Source: CAYUJH01 sp964394585 | GTDB lineage: Bacteria; Bacteroidota; Bacteroidia; Cytophagales; Flammeovirgaceae | NCBI GenBank assembly: GCA_964394585.1 | Contig: CAYMYI010000091.1 | Location: 1-18,313, forward strand | Direction: 5' to 3' | Length of the DNA stretch: 18,313 nucleotides | Notes under the pieces: generated by a model | Database searches by the model: none | What the model saw: the letters and a program-made list of their open reading frames with translations, nothing else | What the model was told of the DNA's origin: nothing | Made by a program: the position numbers and the translations under genes | In this document: positions 1-7,545 of the stretch, piece after piece | Layout of the letters: every line of letters starts with the position of its first letter | How positions within the stretch are numbered: the first letter of the stretch is position 1

Positions 1-2186
1 AAGTGGCAATGGTTGCCGATTTGCTCGCCCTCACCCTATTAAAAGCACCCGGTGAAATGGGAGCCGATGTAGTGGTAGGTTCTGCACAACGATTTGGAGT
101 GCCCATGGGATATGGAGGACCTCATGCTGCCTTTTTTGCCACTCGCGAAGAGTTTAAACGGCAAATCCCGGGGCGTATCATTGGCGTTTCGAAAGATATT
201 ACCGGAAAAGAAGCCTTCCGTATGGCATTGCAAACGCGCGAACAGCATATCAAACGCGAAAAAGCCACCTCTAATATTTGTACGGCTCAGGTATTGTTGG
301 CGGTAATGGCTTCAGCCTATGCAGTATATCATGGACCTAAAGGACTGAAAAATATTGCTTTACGCACTCACGGACTCACCGTTTTATTGCGCGATTGCTT
401 GAAGCGCATGGGCCTTACCGTAGAAACTACCGCCTTCTTCGACACGCTAAAAATTGCCGTTGCCGATAAAACGCAACAGCTCAACGTATTAGAAGCCGCA
501 GAAGCCAAAAATATCAATTTCCGCTATTTCGATACACACCATGTGGGCATTTCCCTCGATGAAACCACCACCCTCAACGATGTAAAAGCAATCATCACCG
601 TATGGGCCGATGCACTTCAAACTGCCATCCCCGATTTCCTTACGCTCTCCAACGAAGTAACCTCTCAAATTCCAGAAGTGCTTCAGCGCCAAATCCCTTA
701 CATGCAACAAGAAGTGTTTAATCGCTATCACTCAGAACACGAAATGCTGCGCTACCTTAAAAAGCTAGAAAACAAAGACCTTTCGTTGGTACATTCAATG
801 ATTTCCCTCGGTTCGTGCACAATGAAGCTCAACGCTACTACCGAGATGATTCCCGTTACATGGCCAGAATGGGGCAATTTGCATCCTTTCGTTCCGAAAT
901 ACCAAGCGAAAGGATACTCGCAACTGTTCAACGACCTCGAAAAATGGTTGTGCGAAATCACCGGATTCGATGCGGTTTCCTTACAGCCTAACTCCGGCGC
1001 TCAAGGTGAATACGCCGGCTTGATGACAATCCGTGCCTATCACCTAAGCAATGGCGATACCCACCGCAATGTGGCGCTTATTCCCTCTTCGGCGCATGGC
1101 ACAAACCCGGCGAGCGCTGTCATGGCAGGTATGAACGTAGTGATTGTACAATGCGATGAGAGAGGAAATATCGACCTCGACGACCTCAGAGCCAAAGCAG
1201 AAGCAAATTCTGAAAAGTTAGCGGCACTCATGGTTACTTACCCTTCTACACACGGCGTATTTGAAGAATCCATTAAAGAAATTTGCGAAATTATTCACCA
1301 ACACGGAGGTAGAGTGTACATGGATGGCGCAAACATGAACGCTCAAGTTGGTATTACAAGCCCTGCCAACATTGGCGCCGATGTTTGCCACCTTAACTTA
1401 CACAAAACCTTCTGCATTCCGCATGGAGGCGGTGGTCCTGGCATGGGTCCTATCGGAGTAGTGAAAGACCTTGCCCCATTCTTACCCGGGCACAAAGTAG
1501 TGGAAATCGGTAGTAAAGAGGCTATCACAGCTGTATCGGCTGCCCCCTATGGAAGTGCCAGCATCTTGACCATTTCGTATGCTTACATTGCCATGATGGG
1601 CAGCAACGGCCTCACTCGCGCTACTGAACTTGCCATCTTGAATGCTAACTACATTAAAGCCCGTTTGGAAGACTACTTCCCGGTGCTGTATACCGGAAAA
1701 AGCGGAAGAGTTGCCCACGAAATGATTGTCGATTGCCGCGATTTTAAAAAATCAGCAAATATTGAAGTAGAAGATATTGCAAAACGCTTAATGGATTACG
1801 GATTTCACGCTCCTACGGTATCGTTTCCTGTAGCTGGTACAATGATGATTGAGCCGACGGAAAGCGAATCGAAAGCAGAAATAGACCAATTCTGTGAAGC
1901 AATGATTGCCATCCGCGAAGAAATTCGGGAAATTGAAGAAGGCAAAGCCGATGCTTCCAACAACGTACTAAAAAATGCTCCCCATACTGCCGAGTTGATT
2001 ACCGCAGATGCTTGGGAACTTCCTTACACACGCCAAAAAGCCGCCTATCCGCTACCGTTTGTGCAAGAGAAGAAATTTTGGCCTGCGGTTCGTAGAATTG
2101 ACAGTGCTTATGGCGATCGTAACCTTATTTGTAGCTGTGCGCCTGTTGAGTCGTACGCTAGCGAAGCTGCCGAAGCCGAAGCATAA
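1..2186 (+). CDS. gcvP: Glycine dehydrogenase (decarboxylating), P-protein, 5'-truncated by the window edge
   Basis: This is the P-protein of the glycine cleavage system, a PLP enzyme that decarboxylates glycine and passes the aminomethyl group to the lipoyl arm of GcvH. About 727 residues are visible, against roughly 950-960 for the single-chain family, so about 230 N-terminal residues lie upstream; the GTG at 3 is internal. The visible part runs from the end of the first aminotransferase-like half through the whole second half. The motif LNLHKTFCIPHGGGGPGMGP is intact, and its Lys (codon 1404-1406) is the expected PLP lysine. GSCTMKLNA, SAHGTNPASA, GANMNAQVG and the C-terminal GDRNLICSC are also present. 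An odd feature is a short Ala/Glu-rich tail (ASEAAEAEA) after the usual end. No gcvT or gcvH is next to it, so the system is split here. A hairpin terminator follows. Identity is near certain. Confidence 0.97.
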   Translation, partial: VAMVADLLALTLLKAPGEMGADVVVGSAQRFGVPMGYGGPHAAFFATREEFKRQIPGRIIGVSKDITGKEAFRMALQTREQHIKREKATSNICTAQVLLAVMASAYAVYHGPKGLKNIALRTHGLTVLLRDCLKRMGLTVETTAFFDTLKIAVADKTQQLNVLEAAEAKNINFRYFDTHHVGISLDETTTLNDVKAIITVWADALQTAIPDFLTLSNEVTSQIPEVLQRQIPYMQQEVFNRYHSEHEMLRYLKKLENKDLSLVHSMISLGSCTMKLNATTEMIPVTWPEWGNLHPFVPKYQAKGYSQLFNDLEKWLCEITGFDAVSLQPNSGAQGEYAGLMTIRAYHLSNGDTHRNVALIPSSAHGTNPASAVMAGMNVVIVQCDERGNIDLDDLRAKAEANSEKLAALMVTYPSTHGVFEESIKEICEIIHQHGGRVYMDGANMNAQVGITSPANIGADVCHLNLHKTFCIPHGGGGPGMGPIGVVKDLAPFLPGHKVVEIGSKEAITAVSAAPYGSASILTISYAYIAMMGSNGLTRATELAILNANYIKARLEDYFPVLYTGKSGRVAHEMIVDCRDFKKSANIEVEDIAKRLMDYGFHAPTVSFPVAGTMMIEPTESESKAEIDQFCEAMIAIREEIREIEEGKADASNNVLKNAPHTAELITADAWELPYTRQKAAYPLPFVQEKKFWPAVRRIDSAYGDRNLICSCAPVESYASEAAEAEA

Positions 2187-2210
2187 GTAGCAGTTGCATT
2201 CAATACATAG

Positions 2211-2296
2211 GGCTGTTCTGAAAGTCGCCGTTTCGCTATTATGCTGAATATATTTCAACAGAGCGTATAACTTGGCTTTCAGGACAGCCTTTTTTT
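2211..2296 (+). terminator. Large hairpin terminator after gcvP
   Basis: The 14-base arms GGCTGTTCTGAAAG (2211-2224) and CTTTCAGGACAGCC (2276-2289) pair with one G-U/mismatch position and are followed by seven Ts (2290-2296). This fits a Rho-independent terminator for gcvP. The loop is unusually long (51 bases) and holds a smaller near-palindrome (TGCTGAA...TTCAACA). The T-run overlaps the stop codon of the convergent kinase gene. On the minus strand there is no matching T-run, so it is probably one-directional. Confidence 0.75.
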
Positions 2297-3161
2297 AAGC
2301 AAACCGCCGAGCAATTTGCAACGCCGACCTCCCATAGCCCCCACCAAATAAATGATAATGGTTCAGGTAGTGGTATAGTTGGTACAACTCGTTTTGCATG
2401 CGCCACTCTTTTTCTAAAGGATAATAGTGCTGGTATGCCTCCCAAAATGCAACAGAAAAACCGCCAAACATGGTAGTAATTCCAAACTCAAACTCGCGGG
2501 CAGCATAACAGCAGGCGGGGTCAATCAGCGCAGGGGCCTCCGATGCATAAAGGTAATTCCCCGACCATAAATCGCCGTGAACCAAGGCGGGTGGTGGCTC
2601 GGCAGGCAACCACTGAGGCAACTGATCAATAACTCGTTCGTAAAGTTGCCACTCACTTCGAGATAGCCCCTGCGAATGCTCTACTAGCCGTAGAAGTGGG
2701 CGAAGGCGGCGCTCTCCGTAAAAGGTGATCCAATTGGTTTCCGCAGTGTTATCTTGAAGCGTAGCACCGCAATACGTAGCTCGTTTAAATCCAAACGTTT
2801 TTGCCGTAAATTGATGAATCTCTGCCAAGCCCTCGCCTAGTAGGGTATCGTTTGGCTTACCAGCCTCCAAAAACTCCATCACAAGAATGCCGGGTTGAGC
2901 CGCTGTAATTTCCGTTGCCAAGTACACCTTCGGAATTTTCAGCTTTTGGGTTGCCTCTCGTAACTCGGTAAGGCAAGCGGCTTCTGCCAAAAACAAATCC
3001 GATGGGGCATGCGCATTCCATTTCACAAAAAAATTGCCTTGGGAAGTCATCACTTTTGTAGCAGCATTGATGCACCCACCCCCTACCGATTGGAGGCGCT
3101 CTACCTTTAAAGAAGCATCTATTTCCCGGAGGTTTTCCTCAATAAACGTTCTTGTATTCAT
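2295..3161 (-). CDS. Fructosamine/ketosamine-3-kinase family protein
   Basis: A 288-residue member of the fructosamine kinase family (FN3K; bacterial YniA type), which shares the aminoglycoside-phosphotransferase/protein-kinase fold. The family phosphorylates sugar adducts on protein amines (ketosamines, ribulosamines) so that they fall off, a protein-deglycation role in the cytoplasm. Seen in the sequence: the nucleotide-binding Lys in FFVKWN (K47), the catalytic loop HGDLWSGN (195-202) and the metal-binding DP pair in IDPACCY (214-215). Length is normal for the family. I chose the ATG at 3159-3161; an in-frame GTG three codons upstream is possible. The gene lies downstream of trpC but is separated from it by a strong terminator, so it probably has its own promoter in 3162-3228, where I see no convincing box. 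The substrate in this organism is unknown. Confidence 0.9.
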   Translation of the reverse strand: MNTRTFIEENLREIDASLKVERLQSVGGGCINAATKVMTSQGNFFVKWNAHAPSDLFLAEAACLTELREATQKLKIPKVYLATEITAAQPGILVMEFLEAGKPNDTLLGEGLAEIHQFTAKTFGFKRATYCGATLQDNTAETNWITFYGERRLRPLLRLVEHSQGLSRSEWQLYERVIDQLPQWLPAEPPPALVHGDLWSGNYLYASEAPALIDPACCYAAREFEFGITTMFGGFSVAFWEAYQHYYPLEKEWRMQNELYQLYHYLNHYHLFGGGYGRSALQIARRFA

Positions 3162-3223
3162 ATTAAGCACTGATAATCATACGGTTATTTTTTTTGAAAA
3201 CGAAATTTCCCTTCTGTATATAG

Positions 3224-3264
3224 ACGATAAAAACAGCCTATCGTTATCCACGATAGGCTGTTTT
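3224..3264 (-). terminator. Rho-independent terminator of trpC
   Basis: A perfect 15-base stem: arm 3230-3244 (AAAACAGCCTATCGT) pairs with 3250-3264 across a 5-base loop (TATCC). Read on the minus strand, the right way for trpC, the stem ends in a run of five Ts. It begins 26 bases past the trpC stop. A-rich sequence on the far side means it could also act on the plus strand, but no plus-strand gene needs it. Confidence 0.9.
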
Positions 3265-3290
3265 CTGATAGAGGGTAAGGAATGCCTTGG

Positions 3291-4106
3291 TTATACCGAA
3301 ATTTCTTGTTGCTTTTCAAGCAGTTTCATCTCGCGGATAAAGCTAGCACAGGCGTCGGCAGGTTGGGGTTGTTTCATGAAGTTTTCCCCAATTAAAAAGC
3401 CTGTGTAACCGCTGCGTTTCAAACGAAGCAGATCAGCAGGTTGTCGCAGTCCACTTTCCGAAATTTTGATGAACGTATCAGGGATTCGCTCGGCAAGTTG
3501 TTCGGAAGTTTCCAAACTTACCTCGAAAGTCTTTAGGTTACGGTTGTTTACCCCTACTAAGTTAAGCGAATCGCACAAACTGCGCTCAAGTTCTGCTAAG
3601 TCGTGCACTTCCATGAGCACTTCTAACCCTAAAGATTGGGCAAATTGAGAAAGTCGTCGGATTTCTTCGGGTTGGAGCACTGCGGCAATGAGCAAAATAA
3701 AATCGGCACCAATTGCCTTGGCTTCTACAATTTGATATTCATCGATTATGAAATCTTTCCGTAGCAAAGGGATTTGGGTAGCCTTTTTGGCTTCGGTTAA
3801 AAAATCGGCAGAGCCTCCGAAAAACTCCCGATCGGTAAGGATAGAAACCGCCGAGGCTCCTGCAGTTTGATAGCCTTTGGCAGTTTCGGCTACCGGAGCG
3901 TTAGCATTGATGATGCCCCGCGAAGGCGACTTGCGTTTTACTTCGGCAATGATACCCGAAAACTCAGGGCTGGTGATGAACGTACTTGCCGAAAGTACCT
4001 CTCTTGTAAAATAGGGCGACTTTTCGAGCGTGGCAGCGGGAAGTTCGGCTTTGTTTTGCGCTACTTCCGTGCGCTTATGAGTGATGATTTTATCGAGAAT
4101 ATTCAT
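3291..4106 (-). CDS. trpC: Indole-3-glycerol phosphate synthase
   Basis: A 271-residue (beta/alpha)8 enzyme that converts CdRP to indole-3-glycerol phosphate, the fourth step of tryptophan synthesis. The family signature is complete: EVKRKSPS (55-62, with catalytic Glu and Lys), LRKDFI (115-120, catalytic Lys), the substrate-binding NNRN (187-190) and SESG (216-219), and a phosphate-binding G-rich loop near the C-terminus (FLIGENFMK). There is no fusion to TrpF. Length is normal. No other trp gene is adjacent, and a terminator follows directly, so trpC is a single-gene unit here rather than part of a trp operon within this window. It is divergent from the small gene at 4381, with 274 bases between them. 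Confidence 0.97.
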   Translation of the reverse strand: MNILDKIITHKRTEVAQNKAELPAATLEKSPYFTREVLSASTFITSPEFSGIIAEVKRKSPSRGIINANAPVAETAKGYQTAGASAVSILTDREFFGGSADFLTEAKKATQIPLLRKDFIIDEYQIVEAKAIGADFILLIAAVLQPEEIRRLSQFAQSLGLEVLMEVHDLAELERSLCDSLNLVGVNNRNLKTFEVSLETSEQLAERIPDTFIKISESGLRQPADLLRLKRSGYTGFLIGENFMKQPQPADACASFIREMKLLEKQQEISV

Positions 4107-4380
4107 AGTGTGAGTAATTCTGTAGAGTTGCGGTTGATTTTTCTGGGGAATTTAGAAATTCTATTGGTAAATCCTAGTGCCCTTCCTTTTTATTACGCAA
4201 GAAGCCGGTAAAGAGCTGCACCTAAGTAACGGCTTTTAAGGTTATCTGCTTACAAAGCACACCAAAACGTTCATTATCTTTTTACATAAAAATCGAACGA
4301 GGCTATTTTTTTAGTACAGAGTTCCGTATTTTCAGTTCACAACAGTTTCATCTCTTCATCTTCTAGAAAAACACACGCGT

Positions 4381-4788
4381 ATGGATCACAAAGCAATTTT
4401 AGACTTCCTAAAAAAGGAAACAAAAGCCCTGGAAGGCACTTACATTGAGTACAACGAGTCGAGTGTAATGCTAACCGTACCGGTAGACGACACCCGCTTT
4501 CAAAATGTGAAAGGATACTTAGAGGATGAAGGCGAATCGCTAACCTTGAGCTTTATGTCGAAAATTTGTAAGTACGACGATTACCCCGACCTCGACTATA
4601 AACGCATTTTGCGCGAACATTATCGTTTTAAATATTCTAAAGTGATTATTTATAACGAGTACATTCAGCTCTATGCCTCAGAAGTATACGATCGTGCTAC
4701 GCTCGAACACGCCCGCGAAATGTTCCTAGAGGTAGCCAAAATGGCTGATTACCTCGAACTAGAACTAACCGGTGAAGATTTCCACTAG
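4381..4788 (+). CDS. Unrecognised 135-residue acidic cytoplasmic protein, possibly YbjN/CesT-chaperone-like
   Basis: I do not recognise a named family. The protein has no signal peptide, membrane segment or cysteine pair. It is rich in Glu, Asp, Lys and Tyr. Its apparent order is a helix (1-18), paired strands (YIEYNESSVMLTVPV, then SLTLSFMSKIC), a charged connector, another strand pair (SKVIIYNEYIQLYAS) and a long C-terminal helix (from about DRATLEHAREM). That alpha-beta-alpha order resembles the YbjN or type III secretion chaperone-like fold, which is an inference from pattern only. The start is a clean ATG after an A/T-rich leader. It is divergent from trpC. Its TAG stop shares a CTAG with the stop of the opposite gene, so transcripts from the two sides must overlap. 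It is probably a real gene: its codon use matches its neighbours and the reading frame fills the gap between flanking genes. Confidence 0.75.
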   Translation: MDHKAILDFLKKETKALEGTYIEYNESSVMLTVPVDDTRFQNVKGYLEDEGESLTLSFMSKICKYDDYPDLDYKRILREHYRFKYSKVIIYNEYIQLYASEVYDRATLEHAREMFLEVAKMADYLELELTGEDFH

Positions 4789-7433
4789 TTTTCTTGAAAC
4801 TCTTCAGATACCCAACGATTGCCAGCGATATCGTAGGCGCAAATGCGATACACATACGTTTCGCGGCGATTCAACTTGGAAAGCCACACCCATGCACTCC
4901 CAAAGTAACTCGGTGTGGCTTTCCATATTCCTGAGCGGCTACCTTTATATTCAATCTGATATTGGGTGAAATGACCCGGCAATGCAATGCGCAAGGCAGC
5001 ACTTTCTCGAAACCGAACCATCGCAGTAAGCGTCGCTTTCTGAGGAGTTGTACTAGCCGGTACTGCCGATATCGCTTCAGACCATGCCGAACTGCCTACT
5101 TTTCCGCGTACCCAAAGCGTAGGCGATGCTTGTTTCACATAAAAAAACGACTGCTTGCTAGCCAAACTTGGCAAGGTAGTGAGCGAATCAGCTTCGGAGG
5201 CAATTTGCACATACTTCGTGGTTTGCTCCTTTGCGCCTCGCATAACTACCCGATAAAAAGGCGGTTGAGCAGCCATAACTTGCACAAATGGGGCAAAAGG
5301 TTCTCCTTCTGTTTGAAGTGCCTTTTTGCTAAGGCTGAATTGAGTAAAACGTTTTTCGCGCAGAAGGCTTCCTTGCCAAGTTTCCGCATTAGCGTTGAAT
5401 TGAGGTAGGGAAACATCGCGTTGGGCGTAAATACCTGGTTTCAAGTAAAGGGTATCTTTTCCCACATTGTACAAGCGTATCGAAGTTGCCGAAGCTAAAG
5501 TGTTAGGAAACTGAATGCGGAGCGTTTCATGGGCGTAAGCAAAGCGGAGGTCGGGCATGGCAGGTTTATCCTGAAAGATTGAGTCGGCATACACTACAAC
5601 GTTCTGAGGGGAAACCACTTGGTACACCAAACGATTATAAGGCTCCCTAGGCACTCGCCAAGTAAAGCGTACAATAAATGATTTATCTCCGGGGGTAATC
5701 TCTTTCAGCGTTGCGACATCTCCTTCTACTACTTGGTTGCGGTAGTCTTTAGCGAACCAAACTAAACGATAATTGCGCAAAGTGTGCGCCGGATAGCGCC
5801 ATGAACGAGCCGGACGGATTTCCACGAACGTATCAATCTGTTTCTTCGGCTTTAGCTGTCCGCTATGGGAAACTACCAGCGAATCGAGTAGCATAAACTG
5901 CCGCATGTTTGCCTCGTATCGTTCTCCGATGCTAGCGTCCGAGCTTTGATAGCCTTGCTGTGCCCACACAGAATACGCCATAAAAACCCCTCCCGAAAAA
6001 TGAGATGGCAGTACCGAGGTATTTTCTTGAAAGGGCAGCCCAGGATAGTCGGGGGTAGTGCTACTTCGCAGGTAGGCAAAAGGCACATCGGATAGCATGG
6101 CTCCCCAAGCATTCAAATCAGTTACCGAAGCGGTACTGTGCTGCACAAAAGCAACATCCGCAAAGCCTTGTAAAGGCGGAAGCGTGCCTTCGTTTGGGGT
6201 AAGCACTTGCGCCAAAAATGCACGATGCCCACTTTTCCAAGAGCGCCACTGGCTATCAAAGGGTTCGTGCAACAACCAGCCTAGCAAAGAAGGCGCAGCA
6301 TCCAAATCGCTCATCATACCCTGCAAACGTTCCAGGGTAAATAGCGAAGTAGCTTGGGGCGGAAGTTCTATCCACACCATCATCCCTATTTCGGAAAGAT
6401 AATCGAGCAAACCAGAAGAAACCGCGCGCAGCGGAAGCACTGCCACAGAAACGCCTGCTTGTTTCATTTTTGTAAAATGATGCTGTTGTGCAGCAAGCGT
6501 GTACGGAGGGGCGACATCGTACAACATACCCACCCAATGTAACAGCTCGTTATTTAGGCTGATTTGCTTATTTTTCACAGTTTGCGTTCGAAAACCGACG
6601 ATACGTTGCATTTGCTGAAGTGTATCGGTTCCACTGGTTAAGAACAACTGCACGCGATAATTAAGCGGGGTATCAACGTGCCAAATTTCAGCGTTGCGTA
6701 GGGTTTCTGGTGCACAGGCAAACGATTGGGTGTTCGAAGCTGCTACGCTTATCGGGGTTGCGGTTAACCGAAGGGTATCGGGGTTGGGAACACCCGTTAG
6801 CACGGCGTAACCACTAACTTCGACAGTTGCCGCTTGCTTGCCTGTGTTGGTCACTGCTCCTTGAACCGTAAGCACACCTTTTCGGCGGTCGGTAGTAGGT
6901 TGTAGTGCTACGGAACCAAAGCGCACAAGTGGAGCCATCTGTAGCCATACATTCCCCAACAAACCACTTCCTTCTTGTAAAAATTGATAATCGGATAAAG
7001 TATTTAGGCGGATGATTACGTGATTTACGCCAGAGCGCCATTGGGGTGAAAACCTCGTGATAACACCCTTCACACTGCCGTTTTGAACATTCCCATTTAC
7101 CCATACCATAGCATTCGGCGGGAGATGCTCAATGCAGAGCTGCACCGCATTACCCTGCCATGTGGTAGGGAGTACGATGCGTTTGTAATACCACCCGATG
7201 CCCTCAAATTGTTGATAGGGTAAAAAGTGCTGCCAACGTTCGGGGACAAGCAGGGAATCCCAATGAGAAGCATCTGTAGTGCGAAACCATTCAGCGGCAA
7301 GTCCTTCGGCATAGTAGTCGGCTTTAAACTGCCATATACCTTTTAAGGGATGTAGCGTTTGAGCGGTTACTTTGAAGGAGCTACCCCATACGAAAAGAAA
7401 AAAAAACAAGACGATGAATCGGCAAAATTGCAT
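4785..7433 (-). CDS. Secreted GH2-like multidomain protein with degenerate catalytic barrel
   Basis: An 882-residue exported protein. Residues 1-25 form a signal peptide (Phe/Leu/Val core, then VTAQ). Residues 26-170 match the jelly-roll sugar-binding domain of glycoside hydrolase family 2 (GIWQF, GIGWYYKR, VWVNG, GLLGNVWL). Residues about 175-290 look like the Ig-like linker domain, ending in VGFRT. From about 290 to 520 there is a reduced TIM-barrel region: the start ISLNNELLHWVGMLYD matches the GH2 pattern, but the usual RxSHYP motif is absent and the acid/base NE pair is HE (389-390) in GWLLHEP. Residues 530-882 appear to be several beta-sandwich or fibronectin-III-like modules, the last at about 800-882. 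There is no T9SS C-terminal sorting domain that I can recognise. The start is the ATG at 7431-7433; a TTG two codons upstream is less likely. It may bind a polysaccharide or be an altered hydrolase. The substrate is not predictable. Confidence 0.8.
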   Translation of the reverse strand: MQFCRFIVLFFFLFVWGSSFKVTAQTLHPLKGIWQFKADYYAEGLAAEWFRTTDASHWDSLLVPERWQHFLPYQQFEGIGWYYKRIVLPTTWQGNAVQLCIEHLPPNAMVWVNGNVQNGSVKGVITRFSPQWRSGVNHVIIRLNTLSDYQFLQEGSGLLGNVWLQMAPLVRFGSVALQPTTDRRKGVLTVQGAVTNTGKQAATVEVSGYAVLTGVPNPDTLRLTATPISVAASNTQSFACAPETLRNAEIWHVDTPLNYRVQLFLTSGTDTLQQMQRIVGFRTQTVKNKQISLNNELLHWVGMLYDVAPPYTLAAQQHHFTKMKQAGVSVAVLPLRAVSSGLLDYLSEIGMMVWIELPPQATSLFTLERLQGMMSDLDAAPSLLGWLLHEPFDSQWRSWKSGHRAFLAQVLTPNEGTLPPLQGFADVAFVQHSTASVTDLNAWGAMLSDVPFAYLRSSTTPDYPGLPFQENTSVLPSHFSGGVFMAYSVWAQQGYQSSDASIGERYEANMRQFMLLDSLVVSHSGQLKPKKQIDTFVEIRPARSWRYPAHTLRNYRLVWFAKDYRNQVVEGDVATLKEITPGDKSFIVRFTWRVPREPYNRLVYQVVSPQNVVVYADSIFQDKPAMPDLRFAYAHETLRIQFPNTLASATSIRLYNVGKDTLYLKPGIYAQRDVSLPQFNANAETWQGSLLREKRFTQFSLSKKALQTEGEPFAPFVQVMAAQPPFYRVVMRGAKEQTTKYVQIASEADSLTTLPSLASKQSFFYVKQASPTLWVRGKVGSSAWSEAISAVPASTTPQKATLTAMVRFRESAALRIALPGHFTQYQIEYKGSRSGIWKATPSYFGSAWVWLSKLNRRETYVYRICAYDIAGNRWVSEEFQEN

Positions 7434-7481
7434 AGGCAAAGACAGATGGAGATCAGTAGATGATTGTAGAGAAGCCAGGAA

Positions 7482-7534
7482 GAGGCTATTTTAGGTAAGG
7501 GCGGTTTCAGGGCAGCCCCCCTTTCAATAGCCTC
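7482..7534 (-). terminator. Probable hairpin terminator after purH
   Basis: Outer arms GAGGCTATT (7482-7490) and AATAGCCTC (7526-7534) are perfect complements. Inside them AAGGGCGG (7497-7504) pairs with CCCCCCTT (7516-7523) with one mismatch, giving a two-part stem. It starts 12 bases past the purH stop. The run after the stem on the minus strand is only weakly T-rich (TTCC), so terminator strength is uncertain, but place and structure fit the end of purH. Confidence 0.55.
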
Positions 7535-7545
7535 TTTCAGTGATT

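Noticed and set aside
4202..4235. Hairpin AAGCCG / CGGCTT followed by Ts, looking like a weak terminator
   Set aside because: The stem is only 6 bases with a 22-base loop, and it lies between two divergent genes where no transcript should end.
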